Assembly (NCBI RefSeq): GCF_001650875.1
Contig: NZ_LXYI01000009.1
Location: 273,395-337,394 of the forward strand
From: Sulfitobacter sp. EhC04
Lineage (GTDB): Bacteria > Pseudomonadota > Alphaproteobacteria > Rhodobacterales > Rhodobacteraceae
Direction: 5' to 3'
Length of the DNA stretch: 64,000 bases
In this document: positions 47,453 through 59,219 of the stretch, one piece after another
Position numbering within the stretch: position 1 is the stretch's first letter
Layout of the letters: each line of letters begins with the position of its first letter
Notes under the pieces: generated by a model
Database searches by the model: none
What the model was told of the DNA's origin: nothing
What the model saw: only the letters and a program-made list of their open reading frames with translations
Position numbers and translations under genes: made by a program

Positions 47453-48526
47453 ATGAACGACATGGTGCCAATGGGCTCCCTCGCCCCGCTGCCCGCGTTT
47501 GAGGCGGACAGCGCGCCCTCTTCTCTCAGCCGACGCGCCAAGGCGGCGATCGTGGTCCGCCTGCTGCTCAACGAAGGGGCCGACATCCCGCTTGAGGATC
47601 TGCCCGATGAGCTGCAAGAGGCGCTGACCCATCAGATGGGGTCAATGCGGCTGGTGGACCGTGACACGCTCTCTGCCGTGGTTGCCGAATTTGCCGATGA
47701 AATCGAAAGCATCGGCCTGTCCTTTCCCTCCGGCATCGCGGGTGCGCTGGATGCGCTGGACGGCAAGATCAGCCGCCAGACCGCAATCCGCCTGCGCCGG
47801 GAGGCGGGTGTACGTCAGTGGGGTGACCCCTGGGCACGACTCAAGGAATTGAGCGCGGACAAACTGCTGCCGGTCCTGCAGAACGAAAGCATCGAAGTGG
47901 CGGCGGTGATGCTGTCGAAACTGCCCGTCCCGCTGGCTGCGGACCTGCTGGGCCAATTGCCCGGACCGCAGGCGCGGCGGATCACATATGCCGTGTCGCT
48001 GACCGGTGCCGTGACCCCGGACGCGGTGGACCGGATCGGCCTGTCGCTGGCCATGCAGCTTGATGCGCAGCCCGCCCGCGCCTTTGACAGTGACCCGGTG
48101 TCGCGTGTCGGCGCGATCCTGAATTCTTCCAACACGCTGACGCGCGACGATGTGCTGACCGGTCTGGACGAAACCGATCAGGGCTTTGCCAATGCCGTGC
48201 GCAAGGCAATCTTTACCTTTGCCAATATCCCTGTCCGGATTGCCCGCCGCGACGTGCCGCGCATTCTGCGCGAGGTGCCGTCGGAAAGCCTGCTGACCGC
48301 ACTGGCCGGGGCTGAGGCCGCAGGCCATGCCGCCACCATGGCCTTCATCCTCGACAACATGTCGGGCCGCATGGCCGACCAGCTGCGCGAGGACATCACG
48401 GATGCGGGCAAGGTCAAACCCGCCGATGCCGAAGAGGCAATGAGCGAGGTTGTCCGCGTCATCCGTCAGATGGAAAGCACCGGCAATCTGCTGCTGGTGG
48501 AAGAAGACAGCGACGACACTGCCTGA
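47453..48526 (+). CDS. fliG: Flagellar motor switch protein FliG-like
   Basis: 357 residues. N-terminal SLSRRAKAAIVVRLLLNEG, middle-domain VLQNESIEVAAVMLSKLPVP (degenerate EHPQ motif) and C-terminal FTFANIPVRIARRDVPRILR plus NMSGRMADQLREDI follow the FliG domain order that couples the rotor to MotA. The EHPQTIA motif is altered to NESIEVA, so it may be a divergent paralogue. No other flagellar genes are near, and it is preceded by secreted proteins and followed by an acyltransferase. Start 47453 has only a weak site (GGAAACAGC). Confidence 0.8.
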   Translation: MNDMVPMGSLAPLPAFEADSAPSSLSRRAKAAIVVRLLLNEGADIPLEDLPDELQEALTHQMGSMRLVDRDTLSAVVAEFADEIESIGLSFPSGIAGALDALDGKISRQTAIRLRREAGVRQWGDPWARLKELSADKLLPVLQNESIEVAAVMLSKLPVPLAADLLGQLPGPQARRITYAVSLTGAVTPDAVDRIGLSLAMQLDAQPARAFDSDPVSRVGAILNSSNTLTRDDVLTGLDETDQGFANAVRKAIFTFANIPVRIARRDVPRILREVPSESLLTALAGAEAAGHAATMAFILDNMSGRMADQLREDITDAGKVKPADAEEAMSEVVRVIRQMESTGNLLLVEEDSDDTA

Positions 48527-48609
48527 GTCCCCCGGCGCGGCCCCGCGACCCTTGTTGCGCCGCGCCGCGCGGGCTATGTCTGGCCGACCTTCATCAATGA
48601 CGTGGTTAC

Positions 48610-49506
48610 ATGCCCGATCGCCCCGCCGCCCCGCCTGCCCTTGCGCGCAAAATGGGTCACTACCTGACCAATGCCCTGGCCGTCGGGATCATCCGTTGCG
48701 CCCTGGCCCTGCCCTATGAGACCCGGCTGCGCTTTGTCGGCGGGCTGATGCAGCGGGTGCTGGGGCCCGCCGCCGGATACCGCAAACGCGCGTTGGACAA
48801 CCTGGCGCGCATCTGTCCCGACCTGCCCCCCGCCCGGCGACGCGCAATCGCGGATGGCTGCCTGAATAACGCCGGGCGCACCTTTATCGAAAACTACTCT
48901 GCCGAGGATTTCCCGGCACGCATGGCCGGCATCACCCCCGAAGGTCCGGGCATGGCCGCCCTGGAAGAGGCCGCTGCCAGGGGCCAGGCAGTGATCCTGG
49001 TGACCGGGCATTTTGGCAATTACGAAGCGACCCGCGCCGCGCTGGTGGCGCGCGGCTATGACATTGGCGGTCTCTACCGCGATATGAAAAACCCCTATTT
49101 CAACGCGCATTACGTCAAGACGATGGAGGCTTTCGGCGGACCGGTGTTCCCCCAGGGGCGGCGCGGCACTGCCGGTTTCGTGCGCCACCTGCGTGACGGC
49201 GGGCATCTGGTGCTGCTGTTCGACCAGCATGTGCAATTTGCCCCGGTGCTTGATTTCATGGGCGCGCCTGCCCGCACCGCGGTTTCAGCCGCCGAACTGG
49301 CGCTGCGCTATGACGCGCTGCTGATCCCGTTCTACAGCATCCGCCAGGCCGACGGCGTGAGCTTCCGCAGCGTGCTTGAGGCCCCGGTGCCGCCAAGCGA
49401 CCCCGAAACGATGACCCAGGCGCTGAATGACAGCCTGTCCGCACGGGTGCGCGCGCATCCCGAACAATGGTTCTGGGTCCACCGCCGCTGGCGCCCCGAA
49501 GAATAG
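48610..49506 (+). CDS. Lysophospholipid acyltransferase family protein (LpxL/HtrB-like)
   Basis: 298 residues. Adds acyl chains to lipid A or related lipids. The HxxxxE catalytic motif is VTGHFGNYEAT, a single membrane-associated helix lies near the N-terminus (LTNALAVGIIRCALALPYE), and LVLLFDQHVQFAPVLDFMGAP and QWFWVHRRWRP at the end are family hallmarks. Start ATG 48610 fits the length. A GC stem CCGGGC/GCCCGG at 49517-49533 follows. Confidence 0.85.
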   Translation: MPDRPAAPPALARKMGHYLTNALAVGIIRCALALPYETRLRFVGGLMQRVLGPAAGYRKRALDNLARICPDLPPARRRAIADGCLNNAGRTFIENYSAEDFPARMAGITPEGPGMAALEEAAARGQAVILVTGHFGNYEATRAALVARGYDIGGLYRDMKNPYFNAHYVKTMEAFGGPVFPQGRRGTAGFVRHLRDGGHLVLLFDQHVQFAPVLDFMGAPARTAVSAAELALRYDALLIPFYSIRQADGVSFRSVLEAPVPPSDPETMTQALNDSLSARVRAHPEQWFWVHRRWRPEE

Positions 49507-49668
49507 CGCGCCAACGCCGGGCTGTCGGCCCGGACCACAAGCGTTTCTGACCCAAACCGGACCTTGACGCCTGTGTTGCAGCGATCAGTTGAAACGGCAA
49601 TACACAGCTGGCGATCGCTTGGTTTTCGCATGACCTTCAACCCGCCCCTCACCCGCTCGGACAGTTGA

Positions 49669-49718
49669 GACCCTCCCGTGTAGACCTGTCATTTTTGACA
49701 TGTCTACACGGGAGGGTC
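49669..49718. repeat. 23-bp hairpin with TTTT loop, shares core with 8791-8826
   Basis: Arms 49669-49691 and 49696-49718 pair over 23 bp with one mismatch. The centre TGTCATTTTTGACATGTC is identical to the centre of the hairpin at 8791-8826. It lies in the 388-bp gene-free stretch between convergent lpxL-like and DUF6958-like genes, so terminator action on both is possible. Confidence 0.65.
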
Positions 49719-49765
49719 ATTGGTCAGGGTCATTGGTCAGGGTCATTGGTCAGGGTCAAAGGTCC
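49714..49765. repeat. Four 13-bp tandem repeats
   Basis: GGGTCATTGGTCA occurs three times head-to-tail from 49714, followed by a fourth variant unit GGGTCAAAGGTCC ending at 49765. The first unit overlaps the end of the right hairpin arm. No coding function; probably slipped-strand expansion or a multi-site operator. Confidence 0.7.
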
Positions 49766-49894
49766 GGATCAGGCAGGCTTTGCCCCGCGGTGCCATGGCG
49801 CTCCTGGCCCCTTACACAGCTGCGCCGCAGGCGACACCACAGACCGCCATGCCGTCACAACCCTCTGTGGCCCCGCATCTTCAAGACCCGGCAA

Positions 49895-50194
49895 TCAGGA
49901 TTTCACGCGGTAAAGCCGCACCGGGCTGCCTTTCGCACGCGCGATCACGCTTTTGGCCTCAAGATCAAGCTGCACCGCCTTCAGCCACCATCCCGCCGTC
50001 GCGCCACCGGGGAAGGCTGTTGCATCAAGATGAGGCAGTAACGCGGCTTTGGCCTCGGCCACCTTCAGGCCCGGCGGATCATCTGGCAAAACCTCAAGCA
50101 GCGCCGCGCGCATCGCATCGTATTTTGCACGGTTCAGGCGCTGGGTGCGCCCCGGTGTATTGGGATTTTCGACCTCAACCTTGTCATCAGGCAT
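49895..50194 (-). CDS. DUF6958-like conserved hypothetical protein
   Basis: 99 residues. Basic, alpha-helical, with PGRTQRLNRAKYDAMRAALL, LKVAEAKAALLPHLDATAFP, WWLKAVQLDLEAKSVIARAK and PVRLYRV. This fits a small family with a winged-helix-like layout often annotated DUF6958; DNA binding is possible but unproven. AAAGGAA precedes ATG 50194. Confidence 0.75.
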   Translation of the reverse strand: MPDDKVEVENPNTPGRTQRLNRAKYDAMRAALLEVLPDDPPGLKVAEAKAALLPHLDATAFPGGATAGWWLKAVQLDLEAKSVIARAKGSPVRLYRVKS

Positions 50195-50407
50195 CACATA
50201 TTCCTTTCACATCAACACCCTGCGGGTCGCGAATTCACAGCCGGAGCCTGTCGCGGAGAGGTGCAAGATAGAACGCGGCAGACGGTCCGCCCTCCACGTG
50301 GCATCCTGCCCCAAAGGCCACATGTCAGCAAATTGTCAGATGTTAACGTGATGGCCAATGCCATCCGAGGTTTTACGGCAAGGCCGCGGCCCCGAAACCC
50401 CGCCAGG

Positions 50408-51106
50408 CTACCGCAGCCGTTGCGCCGCCAGGATCGGCCCTGCCTCCTGGCTCTGCAGGATCACCACAACCGGCTTGTCGCCTTCCAGATCAGATGTCAT
50501 CGACAGCGGTGCCACCGGGTCCCAGCTTCCCAGAACCTGCCACCCTTCAACGATGTTCGCATATCCCAATGTCTTGCCGTGGTTTTCGCCACGCTTGATC
50601 TCGGTGGTGCGATGCGGCGTGTAGCGCAGCATGTGAACGGTCACCGGGCCGGAAAGGTTTGCCAGCGCCGTCGCCTCTATCTGCAACCTGTCGCCCTCCC
50701 GCGCGATGGTCAGATCAACCGGGGCCGCGCGCTGTGCATGGTCTGCAATCGCCTTGCCCAGTTTCATCGGTTTTGCCCCGACGATATCGGTCTCGCCCTG
50801 CACGATCATCTCGGGCGTGAAAATCGACCGTCGCCCGGCCTTGTGGGCATAGGCGCGCTGCCGGTCCGCATGGGCCGGCGCGCCAAAGGGATCTTTCCAT
50901 CCGATGTAATCCCAATAGTCCACGTGCAGCGCCAACGCGATCACGTCGTCGCGTTCGGCCAATTCTTCCAGCATGGCGTCCGCAGGCGGGCAGCTTGAAC
51001 ATCCCTGGGATGTGAAAAGCTCCACCACCACGGGGTTTTGCTGGGACGCGGCGGGACATGCGGCGGCAAGGCTCAGCGCGGTGACCAGGGGCAGCAGATG
51101 TTTCAT
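50408..51106 (-). CDS. DUF1223 secreted thioredoxin-like protein
   Basis: 232 residues. Signal peptide (KHLLPLVTALSLAAACPAAS) followed by VVVELFTSQGCSSCPPADAM, the conserved Cys pair of DUF1223, and LALHVDYWDYIGWKDPFGAP further on. It is a periplasmic thioredoxin-fold protein of unknown substrate. Start 51106 is chosen because the signal peptide begins there; the frame is open 21 codons upstream. It is divergent from acnA. Confidence 0.85.
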   Translation of the reverse strand: MKHLLPLVTALSLAAACPAASQQNPVVVELFTSQGCSSCPPADAMLEELAERDDVIALALHVDYWDYIGWKDPFGAPAHADRQRAYAHKAGRRSIFTPEMIVQGETDIVGAKPMKLGKAIADHAQRAAPVDLTIAREGDRLQIEATALANLSGPVTVHMLRYTPHRTTEIKRGENHGKTLGYANIVEGWQVLGSWDPVAPLSMTSDLEGDKPVVVILQSQEAGPILAAQRLR

Positions 51107-51213
51107 TTGATTCCATTTGGCAAGGCAGGACCCCGGCAAGTAGTATCCATGCGCCTCTGAAATAACCAATCAATGTTTCTTGAGAAGGCAAAGCGCCGTT
51201 TCGGCAGGCTTCG

Positions 51214-51229
51214 GTATACAATAGTATAC
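51214..51229. promoter_or_regulatory. GTATAC palindrome in the acnA upstream region
   Basis: GTATAC-AATA-GTATAC, also readable as a direct 10-bp repeat, lies about 100 bp before acnA within the 51107-51330 divergent gap. A regulator site for acnA or the DUF1223 gene is possible; no known consensus was recognised. Confidence 0.4.
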
Positions 51230-51330
51230 AATTTTGCGCCTATGCCGGGAATTGCCATTGAAACATGGGCGGCAATAGGTCATCTAGGCCGTAACCACCG
51301 CCACCTGTTCATAGCAAAGGGAGCCTATCC

Positions 51331-54120
<2,790 letters not shown>

Positions 54121-54148
54121 TCCGACCCGCGAGAGCGACTGAAACCAA

Positions 54149-54177
54149 CCCGCCGCGCCCGTCGCGGCGGGTTTTTT
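54149..54177 (+). terminator. acnA terminator
   Basis: CCCGCCGCG (54149-54157) pairs with CGCGGCGGG (54163-54171), loop CCCGT, then TTTTTT (54172-54177). Classic rho-independent form. Confidence 0.9.
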
Positions 54178-54321
54178 CGTGACCCGGTTGCACCCTGCGG
54201 CAGCGCGGGCCATGCTGGCGCGAAAAGAGAACCGGTTCCCTGCTGGTAACCTTATGTAAATAAATAGTTAATTCCTCAAACCCAGACACAATCGCAGGGC
54301 AGAGCACAAGGCGCTTGGAAA

Positions 54322-55008
54322 ATGACAGATGTTGTACTTGTTACAGGCGCTGCACGCGGGATCGGGCGGGCTATCGCATCGGATCTGGCGCGCGACCACC
54401 TTGTGGCCGCTACCTATCATTCGACACCGCCCGAGGCATTGCTTGACGCGCATCCGGCAGTGCATGCGATCAAGGCCGATCTGTCCGACCCGGCGGCGGC
54501 ACAAAAGGTCATCGCGCAGGTGCTGAAAGCCTTCGGGCGCATCGACGTGATCGTGAACAATGCAGGCGTGATCGGGATGGACGATGGCGACATGGCGCGC
54601 ATCCATGCCGTCAATGTCGCGGCCCCGATGGCGCTGCTAGCCGCAGCCCTGCCGCATCTGTCGCGGGGGGCAGCGGTGATCAACATCTCCTCGGTGAACG
54701 CGCAATTCCCCGCCAGCGGGGCCGCCGCATATTCCGCCAGCAAGGCCGCGCTGAACACCTGGACCCGCGCCATGGCCAAGGAGTTGGGCCCGCGCGGCAT
54801 TCGCGTCAACGGTGTGGCCCCCGGTGCCATCGGACGGGTGGAAAGCCCGCGCCCGCCGGAGCTGATCAAGGCCTTCACCGACATGACCGCATTGGGCCGC
54901 CATGGCGTGCCGGAGGATATTGCAAAGGTCGTCCGCTTTCTCGCCTCGGATGCTGCCGGGTTCATCACCGGAGAGACCATCACGGTATCGGGCGGCTACC
55001 GGCTCTGA
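54322..55008 (+). CDS. SDR-family oxidoreductase
   Basis: 228 residues, short-chain dehydrogenase/reductase. Cofactor motif VTGAARGIGRAIASDLAR, structural NNAG (VIVNNAGVIG), catalytic Ser in NISSVNAQF and YSASK at AAYSASKAALNTW. The end motif GFITGETITVSGGYRL is typical of FabG-like SDRs, so a 3-oxoacyl reductase activity is possible. The dipeptide SG near the end and VESPRPP loop do not settle the substrate. Weak ribosome site (TTGGAAA). Confidence 0.85.
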   Translation: MTDVVLVTGAARGIGRAIASDLARDHLVAATYHSTPPEALLDAHPAVHAIKADLSDPAAAQKVIAQVLKAFGRIDVIVNNAGVIGMDDGDMARIHAVNVAAPMALLAAALPHLSRGAAVINISSVNAQFPASGAAAYSASKAALNTWTRAMAKELGPRGIRVNGVAPGAIGRVESPRPPELIKAFTDMTALGRHGVPEDIAKVVRFLASDAAGFITGETITVSGGYRL

Positions 55009-55077
55009 CAGCCAGGCCCCCGTTTTCTTTTTGGCAATAAATATTCCCCGCCGGAGGCAAAAAGTTCTTTTCCCACC

Positions 55078-55611
55078 CTATCTCCCCAGCGCAGCGTTCA
55101 GCGCGGGCAGGAAGCGCTGCTCGTAATCCGACCCGACCAGCGGCCCGGCAAAGCGGAACAGCACGGTGCCGTCACCATCGAGGATAAACGTCTCTGGCGG
55201 GGCGGTGACGCCCCAGTCGATGGCGGTGCGCCCCTGCGGATCGAAGCCGACCCCGACAAAGGGGTTGTCATCGTCCTCAAGATACTTGCGCGCCGTGCCT
55301 GCCTGGTCCTTGAAATTGATGCCGACGATCGGCAATCCCGCTGCGGCCATCTCAAGCAGCTTGGGGTGCTCGACGCGGCAGGGCGGGCACCAGCTGGCCC
55401 AGAAGTTCACCAATGTGACCTCACCCGATGCCAGCATCTCCGCGGTGGCGGGCGGAAAGCCGTCCAGCGCCGCTTCGGGGATGCCGGGGGCCATCTGGCC
55501 GACAAGGGTGGAGGGCAGCCCCTCGGGATCGTCGCGGAACATGCCGACGGCGGCCAGGGCCACAAATCCGGCAAAGATCAGCGGGGGGGCGATCATCAGG
55601 GGTTTAATCAT
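55078..55611 (-). CDS. ccmG: Thiol:disulfide interchange protein DsbE/CcmG
   Basis: 177 residues. Membrane-anchored thioredoxin that reduces apocytochrome c before haem attachment in system I maturation. N-terminal helix (PLMIAPPLIFAGFVALAAVG), active site NFWASWCPPCRVEHPKLLEM, and the GVTAPPETFILDGDG segment typical of CcmG. ATG 55611 overlaps the end of ccmD by 8 bp. Last gene of the ccmABCDG operon; upstream codons in frame belong to ccmD DNA. Confidence 0.93.
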   Translation of the reverse strand: MIKPLMIAPPLIFAGFVALAAVGMFRDDPEGLPSTLVGQMAPGIPEAALDGFPPATAEMLASGEVTLVNFWASWCPPCRVEHPKLLEMAAAGLPIVGINFKDQAGTARKYLEDDDNPFVGVGFDPQGRTAIDWGVTAPPETFILDGDGTVLFRFAGPLVGSDYEQRFLPALNAALGR

Positions 55612-55762
55612 GGCGTCCGGTCTCTCTTTCAGCGGCTTCCAGCGTGGCGCGCGCGGCGCGGCCCCGGCGCAGGGTCCACAGCACCAGCACCGCCAGCAGC
55701 AGCAGCGATACCGCATAGGCCGACAGCACCTCTGTCGCGTATTTTCCCAATTCGGGCATCAT
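55604..55762 (-). CDS. ccmD: Haem exporter protein CcmD
   Basis: 52-residue single-span membrane protein: PELGKYATEVLSAYAVSLLL then VLVLWTLRRGRAARA and an acidic/basic tail. Short length, one helix and position between ccmC and ccmG identify CcmD, which anchors CcmE to the CcmABC complex. ATG 55762 overlaps the ccmC stop by 4 bp (55759 is a second possible ATG) and the stop lies inside the ccmG start region, so it is coupled on both sides. Confidence 0.88.
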   Translation of the reverse strand: MMPELGKYATEVLSAYAVSLLLLAVLVLWTLRRGRAARATLEAAERETGRHD

Positions 55763-56493
55763 GCAGCCCTGCCCGCCCGCGCTCGCAGCGCGGCGGCGCG
55801 GCGCAGCCGGATCTCCGTACCGGTGCGGTAGAACACCAGCGCGATGAACAGCAGACCGAACCCGATCATGCAGAGCACCAGCGGATAAAAGAACACATCG
55901 TCCACGCTGCGCCCGCCAGTCGCCACCGGCACCGAGGTGCCCTGATGCAGCCCCTGGTTCCAGAACTGCACGGCATAGCGGCTGAGCACGGCAAAGACCG
56001 ACCCGACAAGGCAGAGCACCGAGGTAAGGTCGGCGGCGGTGTCAGGGTCTTCGACCGCTTCCCACAGGGCAATGTAGCCCAGGTAGAACAGGAACAGGAT
56101 CAGAAAGGACGTAAGGCGCGGGTCCCAGGCCCACCAGGTGCCCCACATCGGCTGGCCCCAGATCGCGCCGGTCAGCAGGGCGATCACGGTCATCACCACG
56201 CCGACGGGTGCCGCAGCCTTGGCCGCCAGCGCGCTGACATGGTGGCGGCGGATCAGCCAGATCAGCGAGGCGACCAGCATCATGAACCATGCGTTGATGG
56301 CCATCAGGGCGGCGGGGACATGCAGATAGATGATTTTCACCGTCGCGCCTTGGCGGTAATCTTCGGGGGTGCCGAAAAAGCCCCAGATCAGCCCAGTTGC
56401 GACAAACGCCAACGACAGCACCCAGAGCACGGGCTGCACCCGCGCGCTGAGGGTGAGAAACTTCACCGGGTTTGCGTAACTCCAGATCGACAT
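55759..56493 (-). CDS. ccmC: Haem exporter CcmC
   Basis: 244 residues, about six helices. The tryptophan-rich haem-handling motif is WGQPMWGTWWAWDPRLTS, with conserved histidines in IIYLHVPAAL and near RRHH. It loads haem onto CcmE in cytochrome c maturation. Starts 83 bp after the ccmB stop; the start ATG 56493 (MSIWSYANPVKF) is typical. Confidence 0.95.
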   Translation of the reverse strand: MSIWSYANPVKFLTLSARVQPVLWVLSLAFVATGLIWGFFGTPEDYRQGATVKIIYLHVPAALMAINAWFMMLVASLIWLIRRHHVSALAAKAAAPVGVVMTVIALLTGAIWGQPMWGTWWAWDPRLTSFLILFLFYLGYIALWEAVEDPDTAADLTSVLCLVGSVFAVLSRYAVQFWNQGLHQGTSVPVATGGRSVDDVFFYPLVLCMIGFGLLFIALVFYRTGTEIRLRRAAALRARAGRAA

Positions 56494-56576
56494 GGGCTAT
56501 TCCTACTCTGCCGCGCGGCGGTGCTCAATACACGACGGCGCGACGGATTGACCGGGTGTGTGGCGGGCGGGGAGGC

Positions 56577-57233
56577 TCATCGCAGCCCCATGCGCAGCAC
56601 GGCGGCAGAGGCGAATGGCATCAGCGCGATCACCGCGCAGGTGATCCCGGCCAGCATCAGCAGCGGGGTTGTGACCTCCTGCCCGCCTGCGCCGCGCCGG
56701 GCAACCTCGGCCCCAAAGATCAGCGTCGGCACGTAAAGCGGCAGCACCAGCAGCGACAACAGCAAGCCACCGCGTTTGATCGCCACCGTGAGCGCCGCGC
56801 CAAAGCAGCCGATGACCGACAGCGCCGGTGTGCCCAGTGCGAGGGAGGCCACCAGCCAGAGGTAGCCCGGCGGCGCGAGGTTCAGCAACACGCCCAGCAC
56901 CGGCGCGGCCAGCACCAGCGGCAGGCCCGTGGTCAGCCAATGGGCCAGCGCCTTGACGCTCAGCGCCGCCTCCAGCGGCAGCGGGGCGGTGACCAGCAGG
57001 TCGAGCGTGCCATCCTCGAAATCCAGCGCCAGCAGGCGGTCGAGCGACAGAAGGCAGGCCAGCAGCGCGCCCAGCCAGAGCACGCCGGGCGCGATGACCT
57101 GCAAGAGTTCCGCCTGCGGGCCGACGCTGAATGGAACCAGCACGGTGACAATCAGAAAGAACGCGAGCCCCAGGCCGAAGCCGCCGCCTGCCCTGAGGGC
57201 CAGCGTCAGATCCCGGATCAGCAGCGCCCTCAC
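56577..57233 (-). CDS. ccmB: Haem exporter CcmB
   Basis: 218 residues, six predicted helices, the membrane subunit of the CcmAB ABC-type release complex. [20 protein letters not shown] and [20 protein letters not shown] are CcmB signatures. The start is GTG at 57233, overlapping the ccmA stop (GTGA), with GAGG 6 nt before it, so the ATG-less start is real. Confidence 0.93.
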   Translation of the reverse strand: MRALLIRDLTLALRAGGGFGLGLAFFLIVTVLVPFSVGPQAELLQVIAPGVLWLGALLACLLSLDRLLALDFEDGTLDLLVTAPLPLEAALSVKALAHWLTTGLPLVLAAPVLGVLLNLAPPGYLWLVASLALGTPALSVIGCFGAALTVAIKRGGLLLSLLVLPLYVPTLIFGAEVARRGAGGQEVTTPLLMLAGITCAVIALMPFASAAVLRMGLR

Positions 57234-57847
57234 AGAAAGGCCTCGTCGCTGGCCCCGGCGCGGGTGGCGGAGGTTGCGCGGAAGGGGGTGATGTCGAGCA
57301 CCTGCGCCTCGATCCGCAGGTCGATATGGGTGGCAATCAGTGCGGACCCGCCCTGCCTCAGATGGGCGCGCAGCGCCTCTGCAAACAGGGCGACTGCGCC
57401 TGTGTCGAGAGAGACGGTGGGTTCGTCCAGCACCCAGACCGGCCGTCCGGTGACCAGCAGCCGTGCCAGCCCCAGACGGCGCTTCTGACCTGCCGACAGG
57501 GTGCCCGCCAGCCGGTCGGCCAGCCCGTGCAGGTCAAAGGCATCCAGCGCCGGGGTGATGTCGGTGTGGCCAAAGACCCGCGCCCAGAAGGTTAGGTTCT
57601 CTGTCACGCTCAGCATCGCCTTCAACCCGTCGGCATGGGCGGCATAGGCGATGCGGTCTTGCGCGCCTTCGATGCGGCCCGCCAGCGGCGGTTGCAGGCC
57701 CGCGATGCTGCGCAGCAGGGTTGTTTTGCCCGCGCCGTTCGGCCCGCGCAGGATCAGCGCCTGGCCCGGTGCCAGCGCAAGGCTGAGACCGGTCAGGACC
57801 GGCACACCACCACGGGCAAGGGTCAGGTTATCGGTGCGTAACATCAT
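57230..57847 (-). CDS. ccmA: Haem exporter ATP-binding protein CcmA
   Basis: 205-residue ABC ATPase that uses ATP to release holo-CcmE. Walker [18 protein letters not shown], signature [18 protein letters not shown], Walker [13 protein letters not shown] and switch histidine ATHID. Start ATG 57847 (or 57844 directly after); neither has a strong ribosome site, and the 11 codons upstream are an unlikely extension. First of ccmABCDG, with the Mth938-like gene 70 bp upstream on the same strand. Confidence 0.94.
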   Translation of the reverse strand: MMLRTDNLTLARGGVPVLTGLSLALAPGQALILRGPNGAGKTTLLRSIAGLQPPLAGRIEGAQDRIAYAAHADGLKAMLSVTENLTFWARVFGHTDITPALDAFDLHGLADRLAGTLSAGQKRRLGLARLLVTGRPVWVLDEPTVSLDTGAVALFAEALRAHLRQGGSALIATHIDLRIEAQVLDITPFRATSATRAGASDEAFL

Positions 57848-57917
57848 GGCACTTGGGTAACCCATGGGCTGCACGCGCAAAAGCGATCATTTCGAGCACC
57901 GCGCAGCCCCGCGCATG

Positions 57918-58271
57918 TCAGACAGGGATCAGCGCAAGGGCAACGCGGCGGCCCTCACTCAGCAGGACGTTATAGGTGCGGCAGGCGGCGGGGGATGCCA
58001 TCGCCTCAACGCCCATCCCGGCCTCTTCCAGCGGGTTGGTCAGGGTCTCGGGCAGATGATCAATATCTGCGCCGGTCCCGACAAAGAGCACGTCAACCTG
58101 CCCCTTGAGCGCCAGCAGTGCCTCGAAGTCCTCCAGCCCTGCCCAGGTCTGGATGCCGCCGGGTCCGGCAATCACCGGACCATGGATCACCTGCCCCCCG
58201 ATGCGGAAAAAGCCGGGGCCGTACCCTTCGACGGGTTTCGCATCGGTAAAGACGATCTCGTTCAGGCGCAT
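57918..58271 (-). CDS. Mth938-like domain-containing protein
   Basis: 117 residues. The small Mth938/NDUFAF3-like fold: YGPGFFRIGGQVIHGPVIAG, LFVGTGADIDHLP and VEAMASPAACRTYNVLLSEG. The family includes an assembly factor of complex I in eukaryotes; bacterial function is unknown. AAGGGA precedes the ATG. In roseobacters it usually sits directly after secF and before ccmA; here a two-gene insertion and a repeat separate it from secF. Confidence 0.85.
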   Translation of the reverse strand: MRLNEIVFTDAKPVEGYGPGFFRIGGQVIHGPVIAGPGGIQTWAGLEDFEALLALKGQVDVLFVGTGADIDHLPETLTNPLEEAGMGVEAMASPAACRTYNVLLSEGRRVALALIPV

Positions 58272-58389
58272 GTCACATCCCTTTGCAAAGCGGCAGCGCG
58301 ATCATAGCCGATGCGGCGGTGACGTTATAGGGTGGCCGACGAAAAACCCGCGTCGCTTGCCAGTCGGTCAGCCGCGCACCCAGTCGGGG

Positions 58390-58881
58390 TCAGGCGCCTT
58401 CGACCTGCGCGGCAAGTTTGGAAAGTGTCTGTCCGCCCAGTTCCACGGCACCAAAGCCGATGACGGTTTGGCGCCGCTCCGGCGTGGGATGTATCTGCCG
58501 AAGGGTGACGACCGTCTTGTCATCTCCCTGTTCGTCGAAAGTCACGCGCAGGCGGAAACGATCCGGGTCATCGGTATCCTTGCCGTGCAGCGCCTCGATC
58601 ACGTTGGGGGGATCAACGCGCAGAAAATCCATTCTGCTCGGATAGCATGTGCCATCGGGCGCGATCATGTCGAACCGCCAGACGCCGCCTGTCCGGATGT
58701 CGATTTCATGGGTCTTGCAGGTAAAACCGTCTGGCCCGAACCACTTTGTGATCTGGTCAGGGTCCGTCCAGGCCCGACAGACGGTTGCGCGGTCTGCCTT
58801 GACGACACGGGCCAGGACAATTTCCCGGTCCAGCGGCGATGTCGACCAATCGGCAAGGGTGCTTGTGGTTTGATCATTCAT
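58390..58881 (-). CDS. SRPBCC/AHSA1-like domain protein
   Basis: 163 residues. LARVVKADRATVCRAWTDPD, ITKWFGPDGFTCKTHEIDIR and GGVWRFDMIAPDGTCYPSRM are the START/AHSA1-like hydrophobic-cavity fold. Partner of the adjoining ArsR-type regulator: ATGA overlap at 58878-58881. Such ArsR-SRPBCC pairs are common and often sense or bind small hydrophobic ligands, but the ligand is unknown. Confidence 0.85.
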   Translation of the reverse strand: MNDQTTSTLADWSTSPLDREIVLARVVKADRATVCRAWTDPDQITKWFGPDGFTCKTHEIDIRTGGVWRFDMIAPDGTCYPSRMDFLRVDPPNVIEALHGKDTDDPDRFRLRVTFDEQGDDKTVVTLRQIHPTPERRQTVIGFGAVELGGQTLSKLAAQVEGA

Positions 58882-59219
58882 TGGGCTTCTCCTTGCTGTT
58901 GTGTCATGAGGTGTGCCTCAAGCCGGTCGAGGCGTGCTTCGGCATTGCGGCGGTGCGCGGCAAGCCAATCTTCGGCGTTGCGCAGCGCATCCAGATTGAG
59001 AGAGCAGACCCGCGTCCGTCCCTGCCGTTCGGATGTGATGAGCCCGGCCGCTTCCAGAACACCCAGGTGCTGCGTGAAAGATGGCAGGGCCATATCGAAG
59101 GGCTGCGCGAGCTGTGAAACTGCCGCCGGGCCGGTGCTGAGGGCCTGCACCACAGCCCGCCGCGTGGGATCGGCAAGCGCGCTGAAGGTTGTTTCGATGA
59201 AGGAATCATTGTTAGGCAT
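58878..59219 (-). CDS. ArsR-family winged-helix transcriptional regulator
   Basis: 113 residues. FSALADPTRRAVVQALSTGP, VSQLAQPFDMALPSFTQHLG and LEAAGLITSERQGRTRVCSL give the winged helix with the recognition helix at about 40-57. The classical metal-binding ELCVCD motif is missing, so this is a non-metal member paired with an SRPBCC protein. A perfect inverted repeat overlaps the upstream promoter. No ribosome site is seen and the -10 box ends only 6 nt before the ATG, so leaderless translation is possible. Confidence 0.88.
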   Translation of the reverse strand: MPNNDSFIETTFSALADPTRRAVVQALSTGPAAVSQLAQPFDMALPSFTQHLGVLEAAGLITSERQGRTRVCSLNLDALRNAEDWLAAHRRNAEARLDRLEAHLMTQQQGEAQ

